NCBI RefSeq assembly: GCF_003063335.1
Contig: NZ_NERX01000001.1
Span: 1 to 64,000 of the forward strand
Length of the DNA: 64,000 bases
Source: Limnohabitans sp. MMS-10A-192
GTDB lineage: Bacteria > Pseudomonadota > Gammaproteobacteria > Burkholderiales > Burkholderiaceae_C
Reading direction: 5' to 3'
Position 1 is the stretch's first letter, and each line of letters starts with the position of its first letter. Below are positions 7,429-15,918 of this stretch, piece by piece. The notes under the pieces are model-generated. The model saw only the letters and a program-made list of their open reading frames with translations. It had not been told where the DNA came from and ran no database searches. A program made the translations under genes and the position numbers.

Positions 7429-8016
7429 TCTGCACCATCGGCATATAGCCAAAGACAGGCTTTTGCCATGATGGCAGCCCTTTCTTGGTTCAGGCGGGCA
7501 ACCATGAGCAAATTGTCTAGTCGAACATTGGCGGGCATGAGGAGTTCCTGCCCTTCAAAACGATCAAGCCAGGGACCCCAACAAGTTTGATCAAGACCGA
7601 CAAACCCATTCCGATTTCATATGAATTATTTGGCAAAAAGATCAGTTTGAAGGACTGATCTCGATCAGCTGAGGGTGACCAGTTTGCTCATCATGAAGGA
7701 CGGTTTGGAGCGAAGGCACATCGACTAGCGATCAGTACAAAAAGATGCACCAAGTCATGGAAGAAGCTGGCGACATGGGTGGGATTTTTTCAATCACCTG
7801 GTGGCTTCCGTCGATTCTGAATGGAGGTAACCGTTCCTTGATTGCGTCATCTTAGGACGCCCACAAATGACACGGTCATGCTCGAATGTATTTGCAGTTG
7901 AAGGCCAAATGGACACCGAACTACAGATCTAAAACTTTGGACATAGATCTATTTTCGTATTCACAAAAATCCCTCAATTCGTAACACTGCGCTGCACCGG
8001 ATTCAACACAAGCGTC
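7429..8016. other. 588-base gap without a recognised gene
   Basis: No gene is supported. The only structures seen are a 36-codon open frame from the ATG at 7745 to the stop at 7853-7855, with no recognised product, and a dyad AGATCTA (7925-7931) / TAGATCT (7944-7950) about 67 bases before the next gene, which could be an operator. The region is more AT-rich than the rest of the window. Confidence 0.5.
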
Positions 8017-8355
8017 ATGAAAACCAACTCGTTCAGCCGTGCATTCACCATCGGCATAGCCTTTATTTCAGCAGCAAGCCTTTCGATTTTTTTATCAACC
8101 TCCCTTTCTCCGGTGTCAGCCCAAAAAGTTCCTGTACTCGGTGAGGACGAAAACGAGTTCGTTTTCTCCGGGAATTGCCATAACGGGGAGTCCTACCGAA
8201 TGTTTTATTACAGCAAAGTCGTTGATGGCCAAACGTACCCGTTCTACGACTACGAAGGACCAGCAGGCAAAGGTACCGTCAGCACACGGGCCACGCCACG
8301 GACCATGTTCGTCCGTGTTTGCACGAAACTGGCCGAGATCATCAATGACCATTGA
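8017..8355 (+). CDS. Small secreted hypothetical protein
   Basis: A 112-residue protein with a clear signal peptide (hydrophobic core about 12-31, cleavage likely after SPVSA near residue 35). The mature domain of about 77 residues has two cysteines (SGNCHNGES and VRVCTKL) and is rich in Tyr/Phe (YRMFYYSK, YPFYDYEG). It stands 74 bases before the response regulator and may be functionally linked to that two-component pair. No family recognised. Confidence 0.6.
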   Translation: MKTNSFSRAFTIGIAFISAASLSIFLSTSLSPVSAQKVPVLGEDENEFVFSGNCHNGESYRMFYYSKVVDGQTYPFYDYEGPAGKGTVSTRATPRTMFVRVCTKLAEIINDH

Positions 8356-8429
8356 CAGCCAGGCGGATGGTGGCAGTTTGGCGCTTTGAACCTAAGTTTT
8401 ATTGCGATGGGCTGGGGTGGAGTTGTAAG

Positions 8430-9098
8430 ATGATCAGCAACATGGACGTCCAGCCTTTCCAATCCCTGCTGATCATCGACGATCATCCGATTTACAGAGA
8501 AGCACTGGTTGAACGCTTGACGCAGGAGTTCCAGGCCCAAGAAATTGAAGTGCTTGGCGCCAGCAGCGCTGCCGAGGGGCTCGAGATCCTGGACCATGGC
8601 CATAAACAGTGGATCATCTTGCTGGACATCTTGATGCCGGGGCTCAGTGGTGTGGCCTCGATCAAAGTCTTTAAAACCAAGCACAACGTTGCCCATGTGA
8701 TTGCGGTCTCCGGCCTCGATGAGAACGCTTGGGAGCCCCGGGCAGTAGCCGCTGGCGCAACGCTTTTCCTGTCCAAAAACAACACCTCTGACCGCATCAT
8801 CGGCAAAATCAAATCTTTGCTCGATGCAAGCCCAAGCTTGAAAGTCTTGCCCAAAGAAGTCGAGCCTCAAGCGTACCGGTTGACCCAACGCCAATTGGAA
8901 GTCCTGCAGCTCATTGCCCTGGGCCACCCTAACAAAGTGATTGCGGACTATTTGGACATCAAGGAACAGACCATCAAGATCCACATCAATCAGATCTTCA
9001 AAGAGTTGCGCGTCTTCAATCGGACGCAAGCGGTCTTGAAGGCGCAAAAAAGCAATTTACTGACAACGCCCATTCCTTCGATTCCTGAATCCATTTGA
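8430..9098 (+). CDS. NarL/FixJ-family response regulator
   Basis: A 222-residue regulator with a receiver domain (about 9-130) and a LuxR-type HTH (about 148-212). The acidic pair is in LLIIDDHP, the phosphoacceptor is Asp66 in LLDILMPG, and the conserved Lys lies in FLSK. The HTH reads LTQRQLEVLQLIALGHPNKV onwards. ATG 8430 is preceded by GGTGGAG at a 7-base spacing; the longer frame from 8352 lacks such a site. It sits directly before the hybrid kinase and is presumably its partner. Confidence 0.9.
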   Translation: MISNMDVQPFQSLLIIDDHPIYREALVERLTQEFQAQEIEVLGASSAAEGLEILDHGHKQWIILLDILMPGLSGVASIKVFKTKHNVAHVIAVSGLDENAWEPRAVAAGATLFLSKNNTSDRIIGKIKSLLDASPSLKVLPKEVEPQAYRLTQRQLEVLQLIALGHPNKVIADYLDIKEQTIKIHINQIFKELRVFNRTQAVLKAQKSNLLTTPIPSIPESI

Positions 9099-9151
9099 GC
9101 TTGGAGAGGCTGGGCCATGGAGCGGTGAATCCCACACGCGTGATCACCAGC

Positions 9152-10924
9152 ATGTCTTTCTTCGAAGAACAGTCAGCATCGTCCGAGCCGATGGATTTGC
9201 GCCAAGTCCAGCAAGTGGCGCTTGAAAAAATCCGCTACATGCATGGGTTCGCCAAAACATCGACCCCTGCCACCGTCATTGCCCCCTTGCTTTGCATTCC
9301 CTTGTTCGACAGCGTTGATCTGGGAAATAACTTCCACATCTGGCTAGGACTGATGGCTGTGGCCGTACTGATCAGAATTTTCCTGGTTCGCTCCATCCGA
9401 CTCGATGATGACGCACACAAAAATTTCGTTAAATTGAACTGGGCCGTGGGCATCGTGACCTCGGTTTGGGGCTTGGGTTGGCTGATGCTGGTCCCGGGCA
9501 TGGACCCCGTCAATTACCTGATTTACCAAGTCATCTCATTGACCGTGCTGTTTGTGGGCATGGTGGGCTACTGCGTGCATTGGCAAACGTTTTTCAGTTT
9601 CGCACTGCCCCTGAAGATCACGGAACTGCTGTTCATCATCGTTCACAGTCAATTCATCATTTGGCCCATCGCGATCGGCTCATTGGTCAACTTTTACCTC
9701 GCCCTCAAGATGGGATTTTTCTTTTCCAAGTCTTGGGAAAAGTCGATTGCGCTGCGATTCAAAAACGAGAAGTTGTTCGACCAATTGGTGCAAGAAAAGA
9801 ATGTCTCTGTGGCCGCGAACATCGCCAAATCAGAATTCATCGCCACCGCCAGCCACGACCTTCGCCAGCCGATGCAAGCCATCAACATCTTCATTGAACT
9901 GCTCAACTTGAACAACCTCAAGGAGGTCGAAAAGTCGATTTTCCTGAAAATGCGCTCCAGCATCACGGTGCTCAACAAAATGTTCAACACCCTGCTGGAC
10001 ATCAGCAAACTCGACTCCAAACTGGACACGGCTTATGCCACCTTTGAATTGGACGCCATGCTGGATGACTTGATTCCAGCCTTTCAGCAGCTGGCTGTCG
10101 AGAAGAAGTTGGACCTGCGGTTCAACCATGAGCACTTTCAGGTTTATGGCGACGCCAACCTCCTGAGCCAAGTGCTGATCAACCTGCTGTCCAACGCCAT
10201 TCAGTACACCACCAGAGGCGGCATCACGGTCAATTTCAGCGATGAACAGGGCAAGCTGGTTTTGACCGTGGCAGACACGGGCTGCGGCATTCCCGAAGAG
10301 GATTTGCCATTCATCTACAAGGAGTTTTTCCGATCACAACGCTCTCGTCCACAACACGACGGTCTGGGCTTGGGCCTGTCGATTGTCAGCCGCATCCTGC
10401 ACAGAACCGGTGGCACGGTATCGGTTCAAACCGAGAAAGACAAAGGGACGGTTTTCAGTGTCCACACCAATTTCGAGATCACGGGATTGATTGACAGTGC
10501 CACACCACCCGCGGCTGCCCCACTCGCATTGCCACAGGCCTCGTCCATGGACTCGACCGAAACCATGCACCTGGGCATTCTCGAAAATGACAGTGCTCTG
10601 ATGTATGCCTACATCGAGTTTTTCGTCGGTCAAGGGTATGTGGTGCATCCCATCCCGCACGATGAGGCTGAATTCACGAGTGCCCTGATGACCATCCCAA
10701 AGCTGGACTTCATCCTTTCCGATTACCGACTGGGCGACAAGGACGGCATCTATTTCATCGAACAACTGAGGGAAGAATTCAACCAATCCATTCCCGCTTG
10801 CATCGTGACGGCCGACACAGCACCTCAACACCTGACCTTGTTCAAACAACTGGACATCGAGGTGCTTTACAAGCCGATGGACATCGCCAGCATTGCCAAG
10901 TTCGTGGCCAGCCGCATCGGCTGA
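9152..10924 (+). CDS. Hybrid sensor histidine kinase
   Basis: A 590-residue membrane kinase. About six transmembrane segments fill residues 25-195 with almost no periplasmic domain, so the sensor is probably the membrane bundle itself. Then come HisKA (SHDLRQPMQA, His near 235), HATPase_c (N box LLSNAIQYT near 345, G1 ADTGCGIPEE, G2 GLGLGLSIV) and a C-terminal receiver with acidic LENDS, phosphoacceptor near residue 523 (ILSDYRLG) and Lys in LYKPMD. ATG 9152 is used; a TTG at 9095 overlapping the regulator's stop would add 19 residues. The input signal is unknown. Confidence 0.85.
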   Translation: MSFFEEQSASSEPMDLRQVQQVALEKIRYMHGFAKTSTPATVIAPLLCIPLFDSVDLGNNFHIWLGLMAVAVLIRIFLVRSIRLDDDAHKNFVKLNWAVGIVTSVWGLGWLMLVPGMDPVNYLIYQVISLTVLFVGMVGYCVHWQTFFSFALPLKITELLFIIVHSQFIIWPIAIGSLVNFYLALKMGFFFSKSWEKSIALRFKNEKLFDQLVQEKNVSVAANIAKSEFIATASHDLRQPMQAINIFIELLNLNNLKEVEKSIFLKMRSSITVLNKMFNTLLDISKLDSKLDTAYATFELDAMLDDLIPAFQQLAVEKKLDLRFNHEHFQVYGDANLLSQVLINLLSNAIQYTTRGGITVNFSDEQGKLVLTVADTGCGIPEEDLPFIYKEFFRSQRSRPQHDGLGLGLSIVSRILHRTGGTVSVQTEKDKGTVFSVHTNFEITGLIDSATPPAAAPLALPQASSMDSTETMHLGILENDSALMYAYIEFFVGQGYVVHPIPHDEAEFTSALMTIPKLDFILSDYRLGDKDGIYFIEQLREEFNQSIPACIVTADTAPQHLTLFKQLDIEVLYKPMDIASIAKFVASRIG

Positions 10925-10940
10925 CTTTTGACGAAAAGCG

Positions 10941-11852
10941 TTAACCGCCGTGCGCAACCATCGCCTTGCCCACTTCCAGCGTGCCTTGCGCAGAACCCGA
11001 CAGCGGGACGGTCTCTCCTTGACGATCGGTCACCTGGGCCAAGGCGGCAGCCAGGCGCTCGGGCGTGTCAGGGGTCAGGCCCAGGTGCACGCCCTGGGTC
11101 AGGGTGATGTGGGCCACTTCAAAGCTGCCGGCACCGGCGCAGATGATGGTGCGGTTGGGCGCTTGCTCGCTGGCCATGACCAGCATGGCGGGCACCACGG
11201 CCTGTGGCTCCAGGGCTTTGAGCACCGCCTCGGGCATCAGGCCTTCGGTCATGCGCGTGGCAGCGGTAGGGGCCAAGCAGTTGACGCGGATGTTGTTCTT
11301 CTCTCCTTCGATCGACAAGGTCTGCATCAGACCGGCCAAAGCCATCTTGGCCGCGCCATAGTTGGCCTGGCCAAAATTGCCGTACAGGCCGCTGGACGAG
11401 GTGGTCATCACGATGCGTCCATAGTTTTGCGCCTGCATGATGGGCCAAACGGCCTTGGAACAATGCACGGCACCCATCAAGTGCACATCGACCACCAGAC
11501 GGAAATCGGCCAAATCCATCTTGGCAAAGCTCTTGTCGCGCAAGATGCCGGCGTTGTTGACCAAAATGTCGACCCGGCCCCAGGTGTCCATGGCCTGCTG
11601 GACCATGGCCTGCACGGCTTCAAAATCGGTCACCGATGCGCCATTGACGATGGCTTCGCCACCAGCGGCGCGGATTTCATCCACCACGGCCTGCGCAGCG
11701 GACACCGAGCCGCCCACACCATGCACATCGCCGCCCAGATCGTTCACGACCACTTTGGCCCCACGGGCGGCGAGCGCCAGCGCGTGTTGCTTGCCCAGCC
11801 CGCCGCCTGCGCCTGTGACGATGGCCACACGGCCTTTGAAATCGATGCTCAT
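10941..11852 (-). CDS. SDR-family oxidoreductase (3-hydroxyacyl-CoA dehydrogenase-like)
   Basis: A 303-residue short-chain dehydrogenase. The NAD-binding TGAGGGLG motif is at 13-20, NNAG at 99-102, catalytic Ser within TTSSSG (about 150-155), and YxxxK at Tyr165-Lys169. Length and the GDVHGVG insertion after the second strand match the dehydrogenase part of peroxisomal multifunctional enzyme type 2, which oxidises 3-hydroxyacyl-CoA. The open frame runs far upstream, but the ATG at 11852 begins the recognisable Rossmann fold. It is divergent from the Nudix gene. Confidence 0.88.
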   Translation of the reverse strand: MSIDFKGRVAIVTGAGGGLGKQHALALAARGAKVVVNDLGGDVHGVGGSVSAAQAVVDEIRAAGGEAIVNGASVTDFEAVQAMVQQAMDTWGRVDILVNNAGILRDKSFAKMDLADFRLVVDVHLMGAVHCSKAVWPIMQAQNYGRIVMTTSSSGLYGNFGQANYGAAKMALAGLMQTLSIEGEKNNIRVNCLAPTAATRMTEGLMPEAVLKALEPQAVVPAMLVMASEQAPNRTIICAGAGSFEVAHITLTQGVHLGLTPDTPERLAAALAQVTDRQGETVPLSGSAQGTLEVGKAMVAHGG

Positions 11853-12002
11853 GAAAATTTTCCTTGTGAAATGCTGGGGTTCAATCGGTGACAGGTCTGC
11901 TCGCAGCCATCTGCTAATCTGAAGCCATGAATACACACCTGTTTGCAGTCCACTGTAAAACAGCCCGAGCTCTGCCTCTGTTACCCGCTTGACACCTGCC
12001 CC

Positions 12003-12881
12003 ATGGAACTGAACACCGAAATCATCACGACGCCCCCCGCTGACGCGGCCACCGTGGTCTTGTTGCGCGACACAGCCGACGGTCTGCAGGTTTTGCTGCT
12101 CAGGCGCCACCAGGCCTCCAATGTGCTGGGCGGGGCCTATGTTTTTCCGGGTGGCAAGCTCGACGCGGCCGATCAGCACCCCGAGGTCTTGTCCCGTTTG
12201 AGCCAGAGCAGCGACCACCTGCATGAGCGGTTGGCAGAACCCGAATTGCCGCCAACACAAGCGGCGGGGCTGTTTGTGGCGGCCATGCGCGAAGCCTTTG
12301 AAGAATGCCGCGTTTTGCTCGGGCAAGCCGAAAACGGCAGCGCCGACCTGAGCGCCCTGCAAGCGAGCCTCAGCGCCGGCCAAAGCTGGACGCAAGCTTT
12401 GCAGGCCCACGCCTTGACACTGCAAACCGAAGCCCTGGTGCCCTGGACACGTTGGATCACGCCCAAACAGGCCTCGGTGACCAACAAGCGCTTTGACACC
12501 CGTTTTTTCATCACCCAGGTCCCTGCCGACCAAACCGCTCGCCACGACGAACACGAAACCACCGAAACCCTGTGGATCGGCCCACGCGAAGCCCTGCTGC
12601 GTTATTGGGACCGCGAGATCGAGCTGGCCCCACCGCAAATCATGAGCCTGGTTCACCTGTCACGCCACGCCAATGCCCAAAGCGTGCTAACCGAAGCGAA
12701 AAGCCGCAAACCGCCTGTGGTGCAGCCCGAGCCGTTTGACCAGGACGGCATCCGGACCATCTGCTACCCCGGCGATCCACGGCACTCAGTTGCCTTGCCG
12801 GCCTTCCCCGGCCCCAGCCGTTTGATGTTCAAAGACAAACGTTTTGAGCCCGAATCCGGACTGGCCGCTTTGCTTGACTAG
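12003..12881 (+). CDS. Nudix hydrolase (NUDT19-like)
   Basis: A 292-residue Nudix protein. The Nudix box is split by an insertion of about 40 residues: FPGGKLDAAD at about 48-57 and REAFEECRVLLG at 96-107. This spacing is seen in the NUDT19/RP2p-like group, which hydrolyses CoA or acyl-CoA. Divergence from an acyl-CoA-type SDR is consistent with a CoA-related role but does not prove it. The ATG at 12003 fits the family start; no strong ribosome binding site is visible. Confidence 0.8.
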   Translation: MELNTEIITTPPADAATVVLLRDTADGLQVLLLRRHQASNVLGGAYVFPGGKLDAADQHPEVLSRLSQSSDHLHERLAEPELPPTQAAGLFVAAMREAFEECRVLLGQAENGSADLSALQASLSAGQSWTQALQAHALTLQTEALVPWTRWITPKQASVTNKRFDTRFFITQVPADQTARHDEHETTETLWIGPREALLRYWDREIELAPPQIMSLVHLSRHANAQSVLTEAKSRKPPVVQPEPFDQDGIRTICYPGDPRHSVALPAFPGPSRLMFKDKRFEPESGLAALLD

Positions 12882-12945
12882 AATACGGACATCAAACGTT
12901 TCTTTTTGTAACGTCCATTTCAGCTTTTAATTGCATCAACCCTGT

Positions 12946-13311
12946 ATGAGCCAGTCTGCTGTCCCCACTTACCTGTCCGTCGAAAGGGCCATGGAGTTCA
13001 TTGGGGACACCAATGGGGTGCTGACCCTGCTCAAGACTTTGCAGCAGACCCTGAGCAGCGATTTGCCCCTGATCGTGGATTTGCTGAACAAGGACGATGT
13101 GCTGGGTGCCAACCGCGTGTTGCACCAGCTCAAAGGCTTCACACCCGTGTTTTGTGTGGACAGTCTGGTCGAGCGCGTGGTTGCGGTGGAGCATTTGAGC
13201 AAGCACGGCGAACCCGCCGAGGTGCGCAACGCTTATGGTCAACTGGCCCCGCAGCTGGAGCAGCTGCGCACCGAAGTGGCTCAGCACTTGGCCTTGAACC
13301 CCATCGCCTGA
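12946..13311 (+). CDS. Hpt-domain phosphotransfer protein (orphan)
   Basis: A 121-residue helical protein whose VLHQLKGFTPVFC segment carries the H-x-x-K-G signature of histidine phosphotransfer domains. There is no kinase, receiver or HTH domain. Length and helical pattern fit a stand-alone Hpt module that would relay phosphate from a hybrid kinase to a response regulator. The nearest hybrid kinase is at 9152-10924, but nothing in the sequence links the two. ATG 12946 is preferred to a TTG at 12931. Confidence 0.7.
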   Translation: MSQSAVPTYLSVERAMEFIGDTNGVLTLLKTLQQTLSSDLPLIVDLLNKDDVLGANRVLHQLKGFTPVFCVDSLVERVVAVEHLSKHGEPAEVRNAYGQLAPQLEQLRTEVAQHLALNPIA

Positions 13312-13360
13312 ATCTCCGGGCAAGCCTCTAGGCTCTAGGGCTTTGCGACCTCAGCTCGCA

Positions 13361-14338
13361 TCAAACGGCTGGCGCCATCACATCCTGACGAGCCAGCCAC
13401 TGCGCCATCAGCGCAGGATCGTGGATCAAACGCAATTCATCAAACGCTTGCTGTGCCTCGGGGTAGACCTTGCGCAGGTAATTGAGCCACTGCTTGAGGC
13501 GCCCTGAGCGGTGTCGGGGTGCCACCCGCTGGCTGACCCCCACCCAAAACAACTGCATCAACCCGGCAATCACCGCCCAAGGCACAGATCGGTTATCAGC
13601 TTCATCGGTCTGGCCCGCATCGTGGCGGGCAATGGCCAGCGCCAGCCCTGGGTCAGACACCATGCCGCGCCCGATCATCAAGCGATCGCAACCGGTCACT
13701 TCGCGACATCGCAAAGCATCGGCCACGGTCCAGATTTCGCCATTGGCCACCATGGGCAAACGCACGTGCTGGCGCAAGTCGGCAATCCGGTCCCAGTACG
13801 CTGGCGGGCGGTAGCCATGGGCCTTGGTGCGGGCGTGCACCACCAGATCGCTGGCACCGGCCGCCTCAATGGCTTGAGCGCAGTCTTCGGCACGGCTGTC
13901 GTCGTTGTAGCCCAAACGCATCTTGGCAGAGACCGGGATGTGCGCGGGCACGGCCTTTCGCACGGCCGCCACGATTTGGCCCACCAATTCAGGCTCGTCC
14001 AGCAAGACCGCCCCACCCCGGTGCTGGTTCACGGTTTTGGCGGGGCAGCCAAAGTTCAGGTCAATGCCATGCGGCTCCAGCTCGGCCAAAGCCGCTGCGT
14101 TGTCAGCCAAGCAGATGGGGTCAGAACCCAGCAGCTGCACCCGCACCGGCACGCCCGCCACCGTACGGCTGTTGTTGAGCAATTCGGGCGCCACGCGGAT
14201 GAAGGCCCTGCGCGGCAAGACCGAGTTGGTCACCCGGATGAACTCGGTCACGCACAAATCCACCCCGCCCACCCGCGTGAGCACGTCACGCAGCGTGTGG
14301 TCGAGCAAGCCCTCCATGGGCGCCAAAAGGATTTTCAT
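13361..14338 (-). CDS. dusC: tRNA-dihydrouridine(16) synthase DusC
   Basis: A 325-residue FMN enzyme that reduces uridine in the tRNA D loop. It begins MKILLAPMEGLLDHTLR, the DusC-type start, with catalytic Cys98 in NFGCPAKTVN, the same position as in E. coli DusC. RLGYNDDSRAEDC and VVHARTKAHGY follow the DusC pattern rather than DusA/DusB. Phosphate-binding GRGMVSDPGLA follows near residue 225. Convergent with the Hpt gene. Confidence 0.93.
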   Translation of the reverse strand: MKILLAPMEGLLDHTLRDVLTRVGGVDLCVTEFIRVTNSVLPRRAFIRVAPELLNNSRTVAGVPVRVQLLGSDPICLADNAAALAELEPHGIDLNFGCPAKTVNQHRGGAVLLDEPELVGQIVAAVRKAVPAHIPVSAKMRLGYNDDSRAEDCAQAIEAAGASDLVVHARTKAHGYRPPAYWDRIADLRQHVRLPMVANGEIWTVADALRCREVTGCDRLMIGRGMVSDPGLALAIARHDAGQTDEADNRSVPWAVIAGLMQLFWVGVSQRVAPRHRSGRLKQWLNYLRKVYPEAQQAFDELRLIHDPALMAQWLARQDVMAPAV

Positions 14339-14384
14339 GAGCGTTGACGAATGGTGTCAGTGGTCAGTGTCTGGCCTTGGGGAT

Positions 14385-14520
14385 GGATCCCGGGTCAAGC
14401 CCGGGATGACATATTGACGCGGGATGACCTGCTGACGTGGGATGACCTGCTGACGTGGAATGACTTGCCTGCCCGAACGGCGCAGCATTTTTGTCACCCC
14501 GGGCGAAGACCCGGGGTCCA
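14385..14520. repeat. Intergenic repeat cluster: CCCGGG hairpins and an 18-bp triple tandem
   Basis: GATCCCGGGTCAAGCCCGGG (within 14385-14410) and a CCCCGGG...CCCGGGG hairpin (14493-14520) belong to the same family as the copies at 19984-20045. Between them an 18-bp unit (consensus GACGTGGGATGACCTGCT) is repeated three times in tandem at 14416-14469. The block lies between dusC and the GNAT gene and contains no gene. Confidence 0.75.
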
Positions 14521-14535
14521 TTGGGGCAGGCCCCA

Positions 14536-15054
14536 TCAGCCCAGTTTGCGCTTGAGGCGGACTTCTTCCACTTTCACACCGCCCAGGGGCACGGTGCGCG
14601 CAGTGTTCATCTCACGCTTGAAGCCTGCCAATTCGTGAAAACGCAGGGTCTGCTCGTGCAACAAAGGCAACCACACGGTCACGTCGGTGCAGTCTTCGTC
14701 CTGCAGGCCTTCGCGGGCCGCATCCCACAGGGCCAGGCCAACGCCTTGGCCGATGCGCTCGGGGGCGGCATAGATGGCCCAGATCTCGCCGGTGGTGTTT
14801 TTCGATTTCGGATCGCGCGAGCGGTCAAAGCCCACAAAGCCCACGATCTCTTTGCCGTCCACCGCAACGATCACCTGAGGTTCGCCGTATTCGATGGCCT
14901 CTTTCCAGTACGTCACGCGCTTGGCCATGGGCGTCGCTGCCCAATGTTCGTCGGGCACCTGACCGGCGTAGGCCATGCGGCAAGCGTTCAGGTGCAAAGC
15001 GGCCACAGCGGCGGCGTCATGTTGGGAGGCGAATCGGACTTGGATATCGGACAT
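14536..15054 (-). CDS. GNAT-family N-acetyltransferase
   Basis: A 172-residue GNAT protein. Acetyl-CoA binding motif A reads IYAAPERIGQGVGLALWDAA (about 92-111), and the C-terminal HELAGF is the motif B ending. The substrate cannot be told from sequence. It is divergent from the cytochrome operon and ends beside a repeat cluster. Confidence 0.82.
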   Translation of the reverse strand: MSDIQVRFASQHDAAAVAALHLNACRMAYAGQVPDEHWAATPMAKRVTYWKEAIEYGEPQVIVAVDGKEIVGFVGFDRSRDPKSKNTTGEIWAIYAAPERIGQGVGLALWDAAREGLQDEDCTDVTVWLPLLHEQTLRFHELAGFKREMNTARTVPLGGVKVEEVRLKRKLG

Positions 15055-15150
15055 GTTCTTGGCATTCGAAAGGGTCGCAAAGCGCTTGGCGTGGCCGGCA
15101 CAACCGAGCGGAAAACCCGATATTGTCGCCGCATCGGTTATCTTCAGTGG

Positions 15151-15918
15151 ATGAGACTGTTTTTTTCACGCTTGAAAAAGCCGACATGCCTGATGGCCTG
15201 GCCACTGGCGGCCTGGCTGAGCCTCGTGGCCGCCACAACCATGGCCCAAACGCCCGCCCGATTTGCCGACAACATGGCCGAGCGCACCCGCGCCTGCATG
15301 GCCTGCCATGGTGACCAAGGACGGGCCGGACCCGATGGCTATTACCCGCGCCTGGCGGGCAAACCTGCCGGCTATCTGCACAACCAATTGCGCAACTTCG
15401 CCCAAGGCCGCCGCCACTACGAACTGATGGCCCGCCTGATCGATCCGCTGACGGACGAGTACCTGGGCGAAATGGCCCGTTATTTCTCATCTCTGGAGCT
15501 GCCCTACCCCGCCCCCAGCGCCAGCAATGCGATCACCCCCGAGCGCCTGGCCAAAGGCCAGCAACTCGTGACCCAAGGCGATGCCAGCCGGGGCCTGCCC
15601 GCCTGCACCCAGTGCCACGGCGCGCGCCTGACCGGTGTGCAAGCCCATGTGCCCGGCCTGCTGGGCCTGCCCCTGGATTACCTGAACGCCCAGCTCGGCG
15701 CCTGGCAAACCGGCCAACGCAAAGCCTTGGCCCCCGATTGCATGGCCGAAGTGGTCAAACGCATCCCGGCCGAAGACCTGATCGCGGTCTCCAGCTGGCT
15801 GGCTCGCCAGCCCTTGCCGACCGACACCCACCCTGCGGCGCAAGCCCCCCAAGGCAAGCCATTGCCCCAAGCCTTGCGCTGCGGCAGCGCCCCTGAACTG
15901 CACGGGGGCAAACCATGA
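15151..15918 (+). CDS. Diheme cytochrome c (c4-like)
   Basis: A 255-residue periplasmic cytochrome. The signal peptide spans about 1-32 (hydrophobic core ending TTMAQ). Two class I haem domains are marked by CMACH (about 49-53) and CTQCH (about 152-156), the arrangement of c4-type diheme cytochromes. The frame is open far upstream, but only ATG 15151 places a signal peptide at the N-terminus. Its stop overlaps the next cytochrome's ATG (ATGA), so the two form an operon. Likely an electron carrier feeding the oxidase side. Confidence 0.87.
   Translation: MRLFFSRLKKPTCLMAWPLAAWLSLVAATTMAQTPARFADNMAERTRACMACHGDQGRAGPDGYYPRLAGKPAGYLHNQLRNFAQGRRHYELMARLIDPLTDEYLGEMARYFSSLELPYPAPSASNAITPERLAKGQQLVTQGDASRGLPACTQCHGARLTGVQAHVPGLLGLPLDYLNAQLGAWQTGQRKALAPDCMAEVVKRIPAEDLIAVSSWLARQPLPTDTHPAAQAPQGKPLPQALRCGSAPELHGGKP

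Noticed and set aside
7311-7538. 75-codon minus-strand frame with an AGGA site before its ATG
   Set aside because: Overlaps the conserved TIGR02450 gene by more than 100 bases and has no recognised family; left out for lack of support.
10941-12656. 571-residue minus-strand open frame
   Set aside because: Only the first 912 bases from its stop (start ATG 11852) encode the SDR; the rest is antisense to the Nudix gene.
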